The notes beneath the pieces are model-generated. The model had not been told where the DNA came from, did no database searches, and saw nothing but the letters and a program-made list of their open reading frames with translations. Positions 48,501-59,008 of a stretch of DNA of 64,000 nucleotides are shown here, one piece after another (position 1 is the stretch's first letter; each line of letters begins with the position of its first letter). Made by a program: the position numbers and the translations under genes. Origin of the DNA: Drosophila persimilis (lineage: Eukaryota > Arthropoda > Insecta > Diptera > Drosophilidae); the NCBI RefSeq assembly GCF_003286085.1, contig NW_020825312.1, forward strand, positions 1,426,001 through 1,490,000. The letters run 5' to 3'.

Positions 48501-51269
48501 AAACGCCCGCCTGAGTGTGGATGTGGCTGCTTTGGGCTCACAAATCACTTCGCTGAATACCCAGCACGTGGCCCTGCAGCTGGCAAACTCTCAACTGGCC
48601 GCGGAAAAGGACACGCTGCTCAAAGACATCGACTCCCTGCAGCAGGTGCACAAAAATGCGCTGCAAGATCAGGTCACGCTGCAGTGTCTGCACGACCAGC
48701 TCTCCGCCGAATACGAATCTCTCAACAAGGACAAGGAGCAGCTAAAGGCCGCAGTTCGCGATCTGCGCCAAGATTTGCGCGACACCCGCGAACAGCAATC
48801 GGCTTTGGAGCAGCGTATCGAGGAGCTCACAACTCAAAATAGCAGCATGAAGACCTGCAGCGAGGATCTCTCCATCCTACGCACCGAGCACTCGAAGCTC
48901 ACCGATGACTTCCGCAATCTGTTTGCCACCAGCGACCGCTTCAAGAACGAGTACAAGAACATACAGGAGCAGTACAAAATGATACGCATGGAGCACAGCA
49001 GCCTGAAGCTCCAAAACACGGAGCTCACGGGGGAGCTCAACACCAAGAGTGATCAAGTTCGTCTGCTGCAAATGGAGTACAGCAAGGTTCAGCAGCGCTG
49101 TGAGGTAGGTCTGGATGAACGAGCAGCCTATTATATACGGTACTCACAGAGTTTACGGATATATTAGTTTTGTAGTAGATGTGGATGTGTGTAACGCCCA
49201 GAAGAAAGCGCTTCCGACCCCGTGAAGTAAATTGATCGTATCGGCTATCGATATAGCTTTGTTTGTCTGTCCATCTGTCCATTCACGTCTAGATCTCAGA
49301 GACTATAAGAGCTAGAGCAAGCAAAATTTCGCCCCGCCTCCAGAATGAAGAGAATCATTTAGAGTGGCTGCACTACCCCTCCCACACGCTTACTCACTGT
49401 CTCTCTCTTTCTCTCTATCACGCCCCCTGGCGGAGAGGAGTGAGATATAACGGCTGGCTTTGGTGTGGGAAGTGAATGAGAGAGAGAGAGAGAGACAAAT
49501 GTAATGGAATAAAAAATAGTAGAAAAAAAAGGGGAAACATATAAAATATTTTAATATTCTAATAAAATAGGCCATTTAGGTGGTAAGAGGATAAAAGAAG
49601 AGCAAGAATAACCATTAGAATAAAACTGGCGGTCGTAGTTCCTCTCTTTCGCATTATCCCCATCTCTCAAGACAAGTTCATGACACAAAACTCATTGACT
49701 CCGACACCACTTCTTATAAATCGTAACAAATTGCAGATGCTTATACAAAACAACGGTGATCTGGACTCTGAGCGTAAGGCCCTGATGGACAATGTCTCGC
49801 AGCTGCTCTCCCAGTATCAAGAGCTGTTGGCCATTTCCCTGGAGGACAAGAAGCACTTCCACGAGGAGGAGAAGAACTACACCGAGCGGGTGCACAGTCT
49901 GAAGCGGCAAAAGGAGAAGCTTGAGGAGAAAATCATGGAGCACTATAAAAAGTCAGAGACGACAGTGCACAAGAAGTGAGTGGCCTTGTGCCAAAGACAC
50001 TTGAAATTCGAATTCTTCTAATGGTTTCCGATCCCTCCCTCCCCAAGAAAACCCTTTGCCATCAGTCTGGTACGCCGTGTGAAGAAGGCTAGCTCCGATC
50101 TAATGAACAAAGTGCCCAGTCGAGTAGGTTTGAGTCCAGAGAAATTCCTGAACATCCTGAAAAACTAAGAATTCCCATATGTTTCGTTTTGCAGAACCGT
50201 CGCTCCTGGGTAGACGATGCGCGTACCAATTCGCAATTTGTTATTGGATCCGAGTCTGGGGGCAATGAATCGGACAACAGCAACGAAGAGCCCCTGTCCA
50301 TTGCCTCCGATACGCATTTGCTGCAGCGAAACATACCACTTCGTCAGAGCCTGCAGCGGTAAGCGAGCACTTCCGATAAGATACGAATCGAGTATATGGT
50401 TTATTGGATAATATATTGTTGGGGACATGGTTTTTGTTCTATTTACATGTACATATATACACAACAACCCGCACACCACCAACAACGCACCACCACACGC
50501 ACAATACAAAAATTGAACACTCCTCGAGTAGGGATTTGCTGGATAACTCGATCCAACGAGGCGGCGCCGTGCGCAGTAGCCTACAGGCACAGAAACGTAC
50601 GGATTTGAATAACTCACGTAGAAATAGCGTGCACGGGTATGCGCTTTTAAATGTGTAACAATCTCTCGTACCTCCTAATAACTACTGTATCCTAAACCTA
50701 TATTTCCTATACCCCAACACTTCCACTGCCCTGTCGTCTCTGCCTCTGTCTCTGTCGTTGTTTTACGGTCATAACATAGATAAAATACTAATTTTCCGAT
50801 TTGGTTTTGCAGAAGCCTTGAAGCGCCAGACGTGACTGGCAGCAGCCTAACCCTAGGCACAGCCGGATCCCGTCGCACTGTGTATCTTATTGACGAGCAT
50901 CAGAAGTTACCCGACGGCTCCAGCTCTAGCTCTGGATCCAACGCCCAACAGCAGCCGGCCAGCGCCAGTAGCGCCAGCAATGTCGGAACACCAACGCCCA
51001 ACGCAGAACCTCAGACCCCACAAAAAAATAACGACAACAACAGCAACAGCAGCAGTCCAGGCCCAGCCACATTCCTCATGTACAATCGCATCAACACTAC
51101 GATTGGGGGAACATCCACGACTGCGGACCAAAATCCGCTGGTACCGGCTGCGGCAACTGGCAGTGGAGGGGGGAGTGTCTCTGGTACTCCCACTCAGGAT
51201 GATAAGTCTGGCCGAAAACGAAGCGAGGACAAGAGCAATAGCATCTGGTATGAGTACGGCTGCGTCTAG
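45550..51269 (+). CDS. Girdin: Girdin (CCDC88 / HkRP family), actin and trafficking coiled-coil protein
   Basis: Nine exons: 45550-45618, 45916-46655, 46724-47002, 47058-49104, 49737-49975, 50048-50123, 50195-50358, 50532-50636 and 50813-51269. Phase is consistent throughout, giving 1391 residues. An N-terminal Hook-type domain (about 1-190, starting MAGTAAATPMEIDEFINGAL) is followed by a Ser/Thr linker and about 950 residues of coiled coil. The tail is basic and then Ser/Gly-rich (SGSNAQQQPAS region). Girdin links membranes and cadherin complexes to actin and has roles in cell survival. Intron 4 holds an INE-1 copy. The short 3' exons (76-164 bp) are good candidates for alternative splicing. 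AATAAA lies at 51910-51915. Confidence 0.93.
49130..49620 (+). mobile_element. INE-1/DINE-1 copy inside Girdin intron 4
   Basis: Starts 'atacggtactcacagag', then 'acgcccagaagaaagcg' (49195), 'tgtctgtccatctgtcc' (49264) and 'gatctcagagactata' (49292). It also has the same extra CT/AG-rich segment and 'attctaataaaata' ending as the first copy. It fills most of the 632-bp intron and begins about 25 bp after the splice donor. Confidence 0.75.
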
Positions 51270-52073
51270 AAATACAAACATATATTCAGTATACACACGT
51301 CCACAACTTGAACTTGAATTTAAATTGAATGCATTTGCTGACGAAGTATTATTTCGTTTTAGACATAACGAATTTATGTTAACTAATTTACTAATATTAG
51401 AACATCGATGTTGCCTTAAGCTTAAGTAAGTGGAACGAGTATAAAGTATCAAGTGCTTCTTAAACTGCTATGATTTACCTTAAGAAATGTTTTACAATTA
51501 GGCTTATGTACTATACCTATACCTATACCTATATCTAGAGCTGTAACCTATAGCTAGTATATATTTATGTAATTGAGAAACTCGGAAACAAGCAAGACTA
51601 CGCGGCAACTATGCGAACTATGCGAATTAATAACTACTACCCAGTATACACCTTTATATACACAACAAACCATTAGCTATACTTTCGATGCCTACTTTCG
51701 TTGATAAGAACAATTTTTAAGCAATATACGTATCTATTTATCGTACACGAATCAAAATATTCCTAGAAATTGTATACTACTATGCTCGTACCCTGCTAAA
51801 CAGCTAACAAATGCGCCTTGAATTTGTGAATATATTTTTATATACATTACGTGTAGCCTCGTTCGTTCGTACGACTATTTATTGATGCAGGAGAGCCTGA
51901 TGATAGAGCAATAAAAGCATGCATAACTATACATATATATCTCCTAGTGTTTGTGTCTGTGTGGTTTGGGCAGACTTTTAAGATAAGAATTACGATGATG
52001 ATGTCGAGATACATATAAGATAAATCTTCTACTCACAGCATTTTAGTATGAATAACGAGTGAAGACAAAAAAC
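51270..52073. other. Girdin 3' UTR and short spacer
   Basis: The AT-rich untranslated region runs to the signal at 51910. CTATAC repeats occur near 51515-51535. The spacer then holds the promoter of the chitin-binding gene; no TATA box stands out. Confidence 0.55.
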
Positions 52074-53073
52074 ATGTGGTTGAAGGCGCTTATTCTAATT
52101 CCAATGGTAACTATCCTGGCCAATCGCATTCCTAGTACAGTTTCTTGAGTACATTCGTTGCTACATATGTTCCTGAATTCAAGATCCTGGCCCAACACGC
52201 GGCGGCCACTTGCGGTGTGTGTCAGCCAGTCAGCCGAACGGTATGCCTCAGTGAAAACACTTTTTCCGCATGCGTGAAAGGTGAGCATGCCTATAGCAGG
52301 AGCACCGAGAATCGCAGCTGGAAGTATAATTTCAATTCCAGGAGTACCACTGAATGATATAATTAAGTGCCCAACCAATTTCTTTTGCACCGATGGTGAC
52401 TACACTTGCTATGAAAATGCTGACCCGGTCTGCAAAGCGGATAGTGCACCGGAAACAACCACTGTGAAGCCGTGGACTGCCGAGGAAGCCTGCCAGCAAA
52501 CCACAAAATCGGGCTTTCTGGAAAACGAAAATGATCCCACATGCACTTCGTAAGTACATATTCTGAAAGAGTTACCGCCGGAGGAAAATTAAAACCCAAA
52601 CCTATTCGTAGCTACTTGTATTGTAAATTCGCAACGGATGGGAGTTTAGAAATTCTCAATCTCAATTGCCCGACTAACAAATACTTTGATGCGTCCATAA
52701 AAGGATGTACGGACACAAAACCCGCTGAATGTACTGAAGTGTCAACCACACTACCGACAGATGAGATACCAGCAACGATAGCAACAACTACAACAACCAC
52801 TGAAAAGCCTTGGAGCGCAGAGGAAACCTGTCTGAATGTGACAAAATCGACATCTTTTACGAACGAAGATGATCCCACATGCGCCACGTAAGTTTAATTT
52901 TCGATTTTAGATAACAACCCAAACTAAACTGCATATTTTTGTACAGCTACCTCTTTTGCTATGTTGCAAATGGAGCAGTTAAGGCGCTGATCAAATCCTG
53001 TCCATCCACAACCCCATACTTTGATTCTACTATAAGTGGCTGCAGCGCCACGAAACCAAACAATTGTACATAA
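52074..53073 (+). CDS. Secreted chitin-binding (peritrophin-A-like) protein
   Basis: Exons 52074-52106, 52184-52280, 52342-52549, 52612-52887 and 52947-53073 encode 246 residues. A short signal peptide (MWLKALILIPMILAQ) is split by the first intron. A cysteine-rich module and two six-cysteine-type chitin-binding repeats follow (CTSYLYCKF..CPTNKYFDASIKGC and CATYLFCYV..CPSTTPYFDSTISGC). They are joined by Thr-rich linkers that share the motif KPW(T/S)AEEAC/ETC. Introns fall at the same point in each repeat (before Y-L-x-C), showing growth by exon duplication. A peritrophic-matrix or cuticle role is the family inference. Confidence 0.85.
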
Positions 53074-53454
53074 TAATTCCTAAGTATGTAATTCTTGATG
53101 TATGTAATCGAAAACATGAACATATATTTTTGGTACCCGTTTGGGTACTGTTGTACTTACTTCCTGAGTTTTTTTAAAAAGACTAACTTATCTGGGCCAA
53201 TTCCAGCGAAAATACTGATAGTACCCCATGTATAACGTTCGCATTAAAGTCCGTCATAAAAGTTTATAATGGTGTATAGATAAAAGACTATATAGATGAA
53301 TAATTTCGGGTATAAGAACCCCAGTGTGGCCTTCCAGATTTGAAAGTGAATTTGTAGAGAGTAGATCATCATGTAGGCGAAACTTATTTTATCGCTGGTG
53401 ACTACATAGCAGAGGATACGCCTGGGGACGTACATATTAAACATTTTAAATATT

Positions 53455-53768
53455 GCAGCTACTGGTGCAAATTAGAATTAGATGCCAAACCGCACAGGAA
53501 TGGAGTGCCGAAAAGGCCTGCTTGGAAGTGACGAGACCGGGTTCATTTGAAAATCAAAACGATCCCACTTGCGGCAGGTAAGCCTTGATATTTTCTGTAC
53601 TATTTTCAAACTATTAATTTTTTTACTCGAATTTTACTTGCAGCTACGTCTTTTGTTATATGTCAAATGGATCATCAATGGCGCTGGTCTTTTTCTGCAC
53701 GGAAAACTCTTACCATGATGCGACATTAGGAGCCTGCACTACCAAAAAGCCGGAGAAATGTATATAAT
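53455..53768 (+). pseudogene. Broken duplicate of the chitin-binding gene
   Basis: A phase-matched exon pair (about 53493-53579 and 53643-53768) encodes EWSAEKACLEV..NDPTCGS and YVFCYMSNG..TKKPEKCI plus a stop, very like the last repeat of the preceding gene. Just upstream an acceptor and YWCKLELDA look like the start of another repeat, but the frame shifts and most of that repeat is gone. There is no signal-peptide exon or promoter. It is most likely the remains of a tandem duplicate; use as extra exons of the upstream gene is less likely because of the stop there. Confidence 0.55.
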
Positions 53769-53911
53769 AAAGAATCGCCAGGGATATCGCTTTAGCCGCA
53801 CCATTTTATTCAACAATAAGCCAGAGATTTCCCAACGTAATAATATTCCCTTTCCAATAAACACATTGGTATTCGAAGAAACAAAAAATATATCTTTAAT
53901 TGGATCGTTTT

Positions 53912-55667
53912 TTAGCAATTGGCAGGCCGTTCGGCCTGGCATGATTCCGTATCAGAATTATAAAATTCATTCGTGTTGCAATAGTATAGCCAGCCCAAAT
54001 AATCTAAGCTCAATTTATAGCAGTACACGTACCTGAAATCGGATAATGCGAATATGAATAAATATCATTTAAAGTGAAGTTAACAAACTAGACTCACTGT
54101 TTGCAGGTTGAATCACTATCGACCCGAAAGTATCCTTTCTTTTGTAACGTTGAACAATAGAGATCAGCATTTAGTGGAGATCCTGTGGTTGATTCAGTGG
54201 ATGAATCAGTGCTTGAAGGCGAGGATATGGTTGATGAATCTGTGGTTGCAGTGGATGTTTCTGTGGATGATTCTGTGGTTACAGTTGATGACTCAGTGGA
54301 CGATGAATCAGTTGTGGGTGAATATTCAGTTGATGTATCTGTGGTTACAGTTGAAGATTCAGTGGAAGACTCTGTAGTGGTAGGAGAAGATACAGTTGAA
54401 AAATCTGTCGTTAAAGTGGAAGATTCTGTGGATGTATCTGTGGTTAATGTGGATGATTCTGTTGAAGTATCTGTAGTGGCAGGGGAAGATTCAGTGGATG
54501 AATCTGTGGTTACGGTGGATTCAGTGGATGAATCTGTAGTGGAAGGTGAAGATTCAATGGATGTATCTGTGGTTACGGTGGAAAATTCTGTGGATGTATC
54601 CGTCGTTAAAGTGGAAGATTCTGTCGATGGCTCTGTGGTTAAAGTGGAGGATTCTGTTGAAGTACCTGTAGTGGCAGGGGAAGATTCAGTGGATGAATCC
54701 GTGGTAACAGTTGATTCAGTGGATGAATCTGTAGTGGAAGGTGAAGCTTCACTAGATGTTTCTGTGGTTACGGTGGAAAATTCTGTAGATGTATCCGTCG
54801 TTAAAGTGGAAGATTCTGTCGATGGCTCTGTGGTTAAAGTGGATGATTCTGTTGAAGTATCTGTAGTGGCAGGGGAAGATTCAGTGGATGAATCCGTGGT
54901 TACAGTTGATTCAGTGGATGAATCCGTGGTAACAGTTGATTCAGTGGATGAATCTGTAGTGGAAGGTGAAGATTCACTAGATGTTTCTGTGGTTACGGTG
55001 GAAAATTCTGTAGATGTATCCGTCGTTAAAGTGGAAGATTCTGTCGATGGCTCTGTGGTTAAAGTGGATGATTCTGTTGAAGTATCTGTAGTGGCAGGGG
55101 AAGATTCAGTGGATGACTCCGTGGTTACAGTTGATTCAGTAAATGAATCTGTAGTGGAAGGTGAAGATTCACTGGATGTATCTTTGGTGGTTGGAAAAGG
55201 TTTTTGAAAATAATCAAATACAAAAAAAGATAAGAAAATCAATTTTTTGGCTTTCTGCAAACCTGTTGTTACATCCGATGTTGTAGATGTCGTATCATCA
55301 GGTACACAAGCAGGCTGTAAGAAGTGCAATGAGAAATTGTCAATGAACCGAATAGATGAGATCACATCACTCACTGAGGACGACTCCTCGGGTGAACAGA
55401 ATTCATCCAGGGTGCAATAAAACCCTTCATCACAAGATCTGATTGTGGTTTCGTCGACTGTTTCCTCTGAAAAGCAGAATCCATAGCTGGTCTCGTTTAC
55501 GCACGTATACTGAAAATTGGTGAGAGCACAATTTAAGCAGCCAGCGGATTGACCGAGAGCCGCTTGGAGAAACGGGAGGAGCAGAACGAGCTAGAATGGA
55601 AAAGAAATGTGTGAAATTGACGTTTACTATTTGCTTTACCCACTTTTAAAAAAATATTTGCACGCAT
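53912..55667 (-). CDS. Secreted mucin with one chitin-binding end and an expanded Ser/Thr repeat
   Basis: Minus-strand exons are 55667-55644, 55590-55375, 55314-55263, 55181-54098 and 54032-53912, all phase-consistent, giving 498 residues. The signal peptide MRANIFLKLVLLLPFLQAALG spans the first intron. A cysteine-rich module (CLNCALTNFQYTCVNE..DEFC) follows. About 330 residues are built from an 8-residue unit of the type TTDSSTES. The C-terminus is a six-cysteine chitin-binding domain (TCKQYVYCYK..SCQAERPANC). This is a typical peritrophic mucin: chitin-bound and densely O-glycosylated. The repeat exon also leaves a long open frame on the other strand, which I reject as a gene. The gene is divergent from the next (starts 264 bp apart). 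Confidence 0.82.
54190..55180. repeat. Coding minisatellite of nested 24-bp units
   Basis: Units of about 24 bp (8 codons) are themselves arranged in about three higher-order blocks of 195-225 bp. The blocks are close to identical (see the repeated 'gatgtatccgtcgttaaagt' near 54594, 54791 and 55013). Near identity between blocks points to recent unequal exchange and to length polymorphism. Confidence 0.85.
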
Positions 55668-55930
55668 GTCTGTTTAGCGTGAAGGTCTAGTTTCTTGTGA
55701 TCTAGGGTACATCTTTTGCCAATCCGTTTTATAGGAGTCTAGATTTAGCAGTGGGTGTGGTTTGCTTACTTAAAGATAGAGATAAGCATGATAAGTGCTG
55801 AAGGTCCGGACCGGACCCCAAATTAATTGGGGCGCCATAAAGCATATTCGGCAGTGCTGTCAAAAGTGGTAAAAATGTGATGTCTTCCTAGATCGCGGAC
55901 CATTCGTGAAAGAACAGTAAAGACGAAAAG

Positions 55931-56448
55931 ATGTACAAGTGCGTGGTTCTGGTGAGTATTTTCAGGGTGGTGTGGTCCTAATTAGGATTGTTTACTTGTT
56001 CTGTCTCATCATTTAGTTGATCCTCGTGACGCTGCAGGGGAGTGTGATCTGGTCTGCCTGCGATGTGTGCCAGTCGAATGGGGCCGCTTGCATTAATCAG
56101 ACCTCGTACAACCTATGCTTTGGCAGCAGCATGCCCAATACCGCACAGAACTTCACGTGCACGGATGGCCTGGTCTGCACAGATCAGCCAATTATTTGCT
56201 TCCAGCGCAGCGAGACTCCGGCCAGCTGCGGCGACACCGATAGCTGCGGCCAGTGTGCCCCCAATTACGTTTTTGCTTGCACTTCCCGTTCCACGTTCGC
56301 CTTCTGTTTCGGCTCTACCAAGCCAACGAACGTTACAGGCAGCTGCCCCGCCGGCTACTTCTGCGATGCATCTACTCAGGAGATTTGCGTAATCAAGACC
56401 ACAGATGATTCTATCATATGCCATTTGGACGAACCCAGCGTAGTCTAG
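55931..56448 (+). CDS. Secreted cysteine-rich chitin-binding-like protein
   Basis: Exons 55931-55951 and 56017-56448 encode 150 residues. The signal peptide MYKCVVLLILVTLQGSVIW is followed by two cysteine modules of the form CDVCQSNGAAC..CFGS and CGQCAPNYVFAC..CFGS. This is the same module type as the N-terminus of the mucin gene, so the two divergent neighbours are related. Probably a peritrophic-matrix or gut protein. AATAAA is at 56477-56482, only 22 bp before the end of the convergent THAP gene. Confidence 0.82.
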
Positions 56449-56503
56449 TAATTAATTTTATAGTTATTAATGGTAAAATAAAAGGATTATACGCTTAATA
56501 CGG

Positions 56504-57661
56504 CTACAACTCGAGCGAGTGATCGACATTTTCCGGTTCTTTGCTATCAAGCCAGGAACGTGCAATCCGCAGCGAGGGCAATCGAAAACGCCACTCCTCG
56601 CAGCAATGCTCGTAGATACTTTCGCCCAGCTGCAGCAGTTCTACGACGAAGCGCCGCTCGTCATCTTTCCAGTTACGATCCTCGGCACCACCGAACATTT
56701 CCATGCGCACCAGAGCGGCCACAGTGGGCCCCAGATATTTCTTTATGCCATTGTATAGCTGCGGCTTGGTCATGCTTGTCAAAGTGCTGGACGGAGGAGC
56801 TCTACTGGTAGATGGTATGGACGCCTGCAGTTGCTTTAATTGGACATTCTGCTCCGAAAGCTTTTCAAACTCCAACTTTAGCTTATTATATTCCAGCTGG
56901 AGTTGGCATTCCTCTGCAGTTGGTAGCGTTTCGATATCTGATTCAGGAACGGAAGGTTCTTCTTCTCGTATAGCCATTTCCTGACTTTGCCCTGAGCGAA
57001 TCGAGGGTTCCTGAATTGTTGGGCGTGCACTGATTTTACTTATAATTGGCTTGCAAATCTCCGCTTTTTGCTTCTGCAATGCATTGCGAGGAAAGTCGAT
57101 CATTCTTGGTGACATTTTAGTATTGGTTTGATGCTGCTCCTGCTCCTGCTCCTGCTGTACCTTAGTCAAATTCAATTTCCGCCTTTTGAATGCCTTCTCT
57201 GGCAAGCTTGAAGAGGGTCGCTTATATACCAATCGCTCCAAGCTAATTTCACCTTCTATAGCATCGGTATCAAATCCAAGAGGACACTCAAATCCCTCTG
57301 GTGGTTTAAGATGTGCGGAGGTGGGAGAAGGCAATTTCACAAGCATCGCCTCGCCGTTCTCGTCGATAGATTCAAAGTCCCACGCGAGATCCTTGTTCAC
57401 TCGCATCAACGTCGGCGTCTGCTTGGCAATAAGCCGGTCCATTTTATAGTTCATGAAGCATTCAATGCGAAAATGACGTGCACACACAGCACGATTGGCC
57501 AGCTTAAGCTGAGATACTTTTAAAATCTCTTCATTGGCGCAAATTTTTAGCCATTTTTCCAATTGTCGCGGGTCGCGTACGGGAAACTTGAAGAAGTGCA
57601 TCGATGGATTCCGGTTTGAAGAGACTTTGCAATCTCGAAAAGTGCAACGAGTGCCACCCAT
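56504..57661 (-). CDS. THAP-domain DNA-binding protein
   Basis: A single exon of 385 residues. The N-terminal THAP zinc finger (C2CH) has Cys6 and Cys11, then the C-x2-H pair in AVCARHF near residue 60, followed by the terminal basic/proline part. The middle is disordered and Gln/Lys-rich. A coiled coil follows at about 255-290 (LQLEYNKLKLEFEKL), then a conserved-looking helical C-terminus (KYLGPTVAALVRMEMFG). THAP fingers bind short DNA sites, and the fold is shared with P-element transposase, though no catalytic domain is present here. It is likely a transcription factor. Its upstream DNA is the terminus of a hAT element with a Motif 1 site 87 bp before the start codon. Confidence 0.88.
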   Translation of the reverse strand: MGGTRCTFRDCKVSSNRNPSMHFFKFPVRDPRQLEKWLKICANEEILKVSQLKLANRAVCARHFRIECFMNYKMDRLIAKQTPTLMRVNKDLAWDFESIDENGEAMLVKLPSPTSAHLKPPEGFECPLGFDTDAIEGEISLERLVYKRPSSSLPEKAFKRRKLNLTKVQQEQEQEQHQTNTKMSPRMIDFPRNALQKQKAEICKPIISKISARPTIQEPSIRSGQSQEMAIREEEPSVPESDIETLPTAEECQLQLEYNKLKLEFEKLSEQNVQLKQLQASIPSTSRAPPSSTLTSMTKPQLYNGIKKYLGPTVAALVRMEMFGGAEDRNWKDDERRFVVELLQLGESIYEHCCEEWRFRLPSLRIARSWLDSKEPENVDHSLEL

Positions 57662-57747
57662 TATACATTTGGAATGGCTTACAAATACAAATTTATAAAA
57701 TGTTTGTAATAAATAAATATTTGTTTATATCATTAGTGTTGGTTAGT

Positions 57748-57756
57748 AGTGTGACC
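57748..57756 (-). promoter_or_regulatory. Motif 1 site in the hAT terminus, upstream of the THAP gene
   Basis: GGTCACACT on the minus strand, part of the hAT terminal repeat, 87 bp upstream of the THAP start codon and correctly oriented for it. TATCGATA-like DRE text (tttatcgataaa) lies about 10 bp further upstream. Confidence 0.5.
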
Positions 57757-57976
57757 GCGGATTTATCGATAAAATATACCGTCCGACCCTCAGAAATATA
57801 ACTAAACATACCGCCTCATTTTCAAAATATACCGTAAATATACTGACGAATTCAAGGTCTATTTTACATATTACTAGCTATATAGAACATTTAGCCATGC
57901 CCACATAATTTTATACGATTGATGAATCAATTTCCTACTTGATTGGCCTATTCGAAATAATTGTCTTAATAATATA

Positions 57977-58605
57977 CTAATCACTAACATCACTATCGTC
58001 ACTAACGATGTCGCTGGGATTTTTTAACAGAATTTCAGTGTTCGGTTCAAAATTCTCGCAACCGTTGTTCTTCCTTAGACCTTGTCTCACATATAAAAGA
58101 TTTGAAACATGTATATTCTTAAATCTATTTCTTGTATTTGTTTTTATTAAGTTCACTTCGGAGAAAATTCTTTCACATGATGCATTCGAAACTGGCAATA
58201 TAAGCAGTACTTGCGCAAATTTTGAAATTTTTTCATATTTGAATTCATTGTTGAAATCTTTTATTTGTCCCAATGTATACCAGAAATGGCCAGGACTTAT
58301 GTGTGTGTTTTAATAAACTAAAAAGAACCTCATCATTTTTTAAGAGGACAAATTAACTATCGATTCCCTGCGGATCTTTAAAAGGTTGAGGAAATCTTTT
58401 ATACAGGTCATGCAAATTGGCCATTGACTATGTCTTCAGGGTTTAGGAATGAGAGAAGTTTAAAAACCTTCTCGTTAAAAGGCAACCTTTTCTTAAATTG
58501 TACACTCAACTCGATCAAAAATGACTGTGCTCTTTGGAAAAATGCATATTTTTCATTTCTTTCTAATTTTGACACTTCGAGGCTTACATAAATGCCCAAA
58601 TTCAT
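57977..58605 (-). pseudogene. hAT transposase remnant (C-terminal dimerisation region)
   Basis: Two open stretches, 58605-58408 (FQRAQSFLIELSVQFKKRLP) and 58273-57977, the latter with LILPVSNASCERIFSEVNLI and TNTRNRF, a textbook hAT C-terminal dimerisation motif. A frameshift and at least one stop separate them, and there is no N-terminal zinc finger or catalytic start. Confidence 0.8.
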
Positions 58606-59008
58606 TTTTTGGAATTCTACGAAATTAACATTGCTGCTTGGATCTAGTAAATTTAAGTCAGTATTATTCTTTCAAATAACAGCTTAATATTAACTTATAA
58701 GTTTCAGACATATTTTTATGTGTGTAAGCTGTAAGCTTTGCTAGACTGAAAAATTATATGAAATCTATTTATAGGTAAAATATAATCTAGAAAGTAGAAA
58801 TATAATTTGACTGAAACGCTTTTTAAATTTGAGAGAGTGTATTCTGCAGATAAGTTTTCACCATCTTAAATATACCGTAATATACAGAAAAATTGCTTAA
58901 TTTACCGAAATATATCGATATACCGTAAATAGACCGTCGGCTCATTTTGAACCCCTAAAAATACCGAAAAGTATTAAAAATACCGTAAACGGTCACCCTG
59001 TTGGTTAG

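Larger units (their letters stand above)
57739..59008 (-). mobile_element. hAT-superfamily DNA transposon, degenerate, with TSD
   Basis: The element spans 57747-59000 and is flanked by identical 8-bp direct repeats TTGGTTAG (57739-57746 and 59001-59008), the size made by hAT transposases. The ends are inverted: TAGTGTGACCG on the left and CAGGGTGACCG (reverse of the right end), 9 of 11 matching the YAGNG hAT pattern. Subterminal DNA is packed with GGTATATTT/ACCGTA words. Inside, on the minus strand, are two transposase fragments, the C-terminal one with the hAT dimerisation signature. At 1254 bp it lacks most of a full transposase and is dead. Confidence 0.85.

Noticed and set aside
54185-55207. 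340-codon plus-strand ORF of VDESVV repeats
   Set aside because: It is the antisense of the mucin Ser/Thr repeat. The spliced minus-strand model has a signal peptide, cysteines and phase-matched introns; the plus frame has none of these.
57747-58000. Idea that Motif 1/Motif 6 words here are simply the THAP gene promoter, not transposon DNA
   Set aside because: The exact 8-bp duplication and the matching far end at 59000 show that a mobile element supplied the sequence, even if the THAP gene now uses it.
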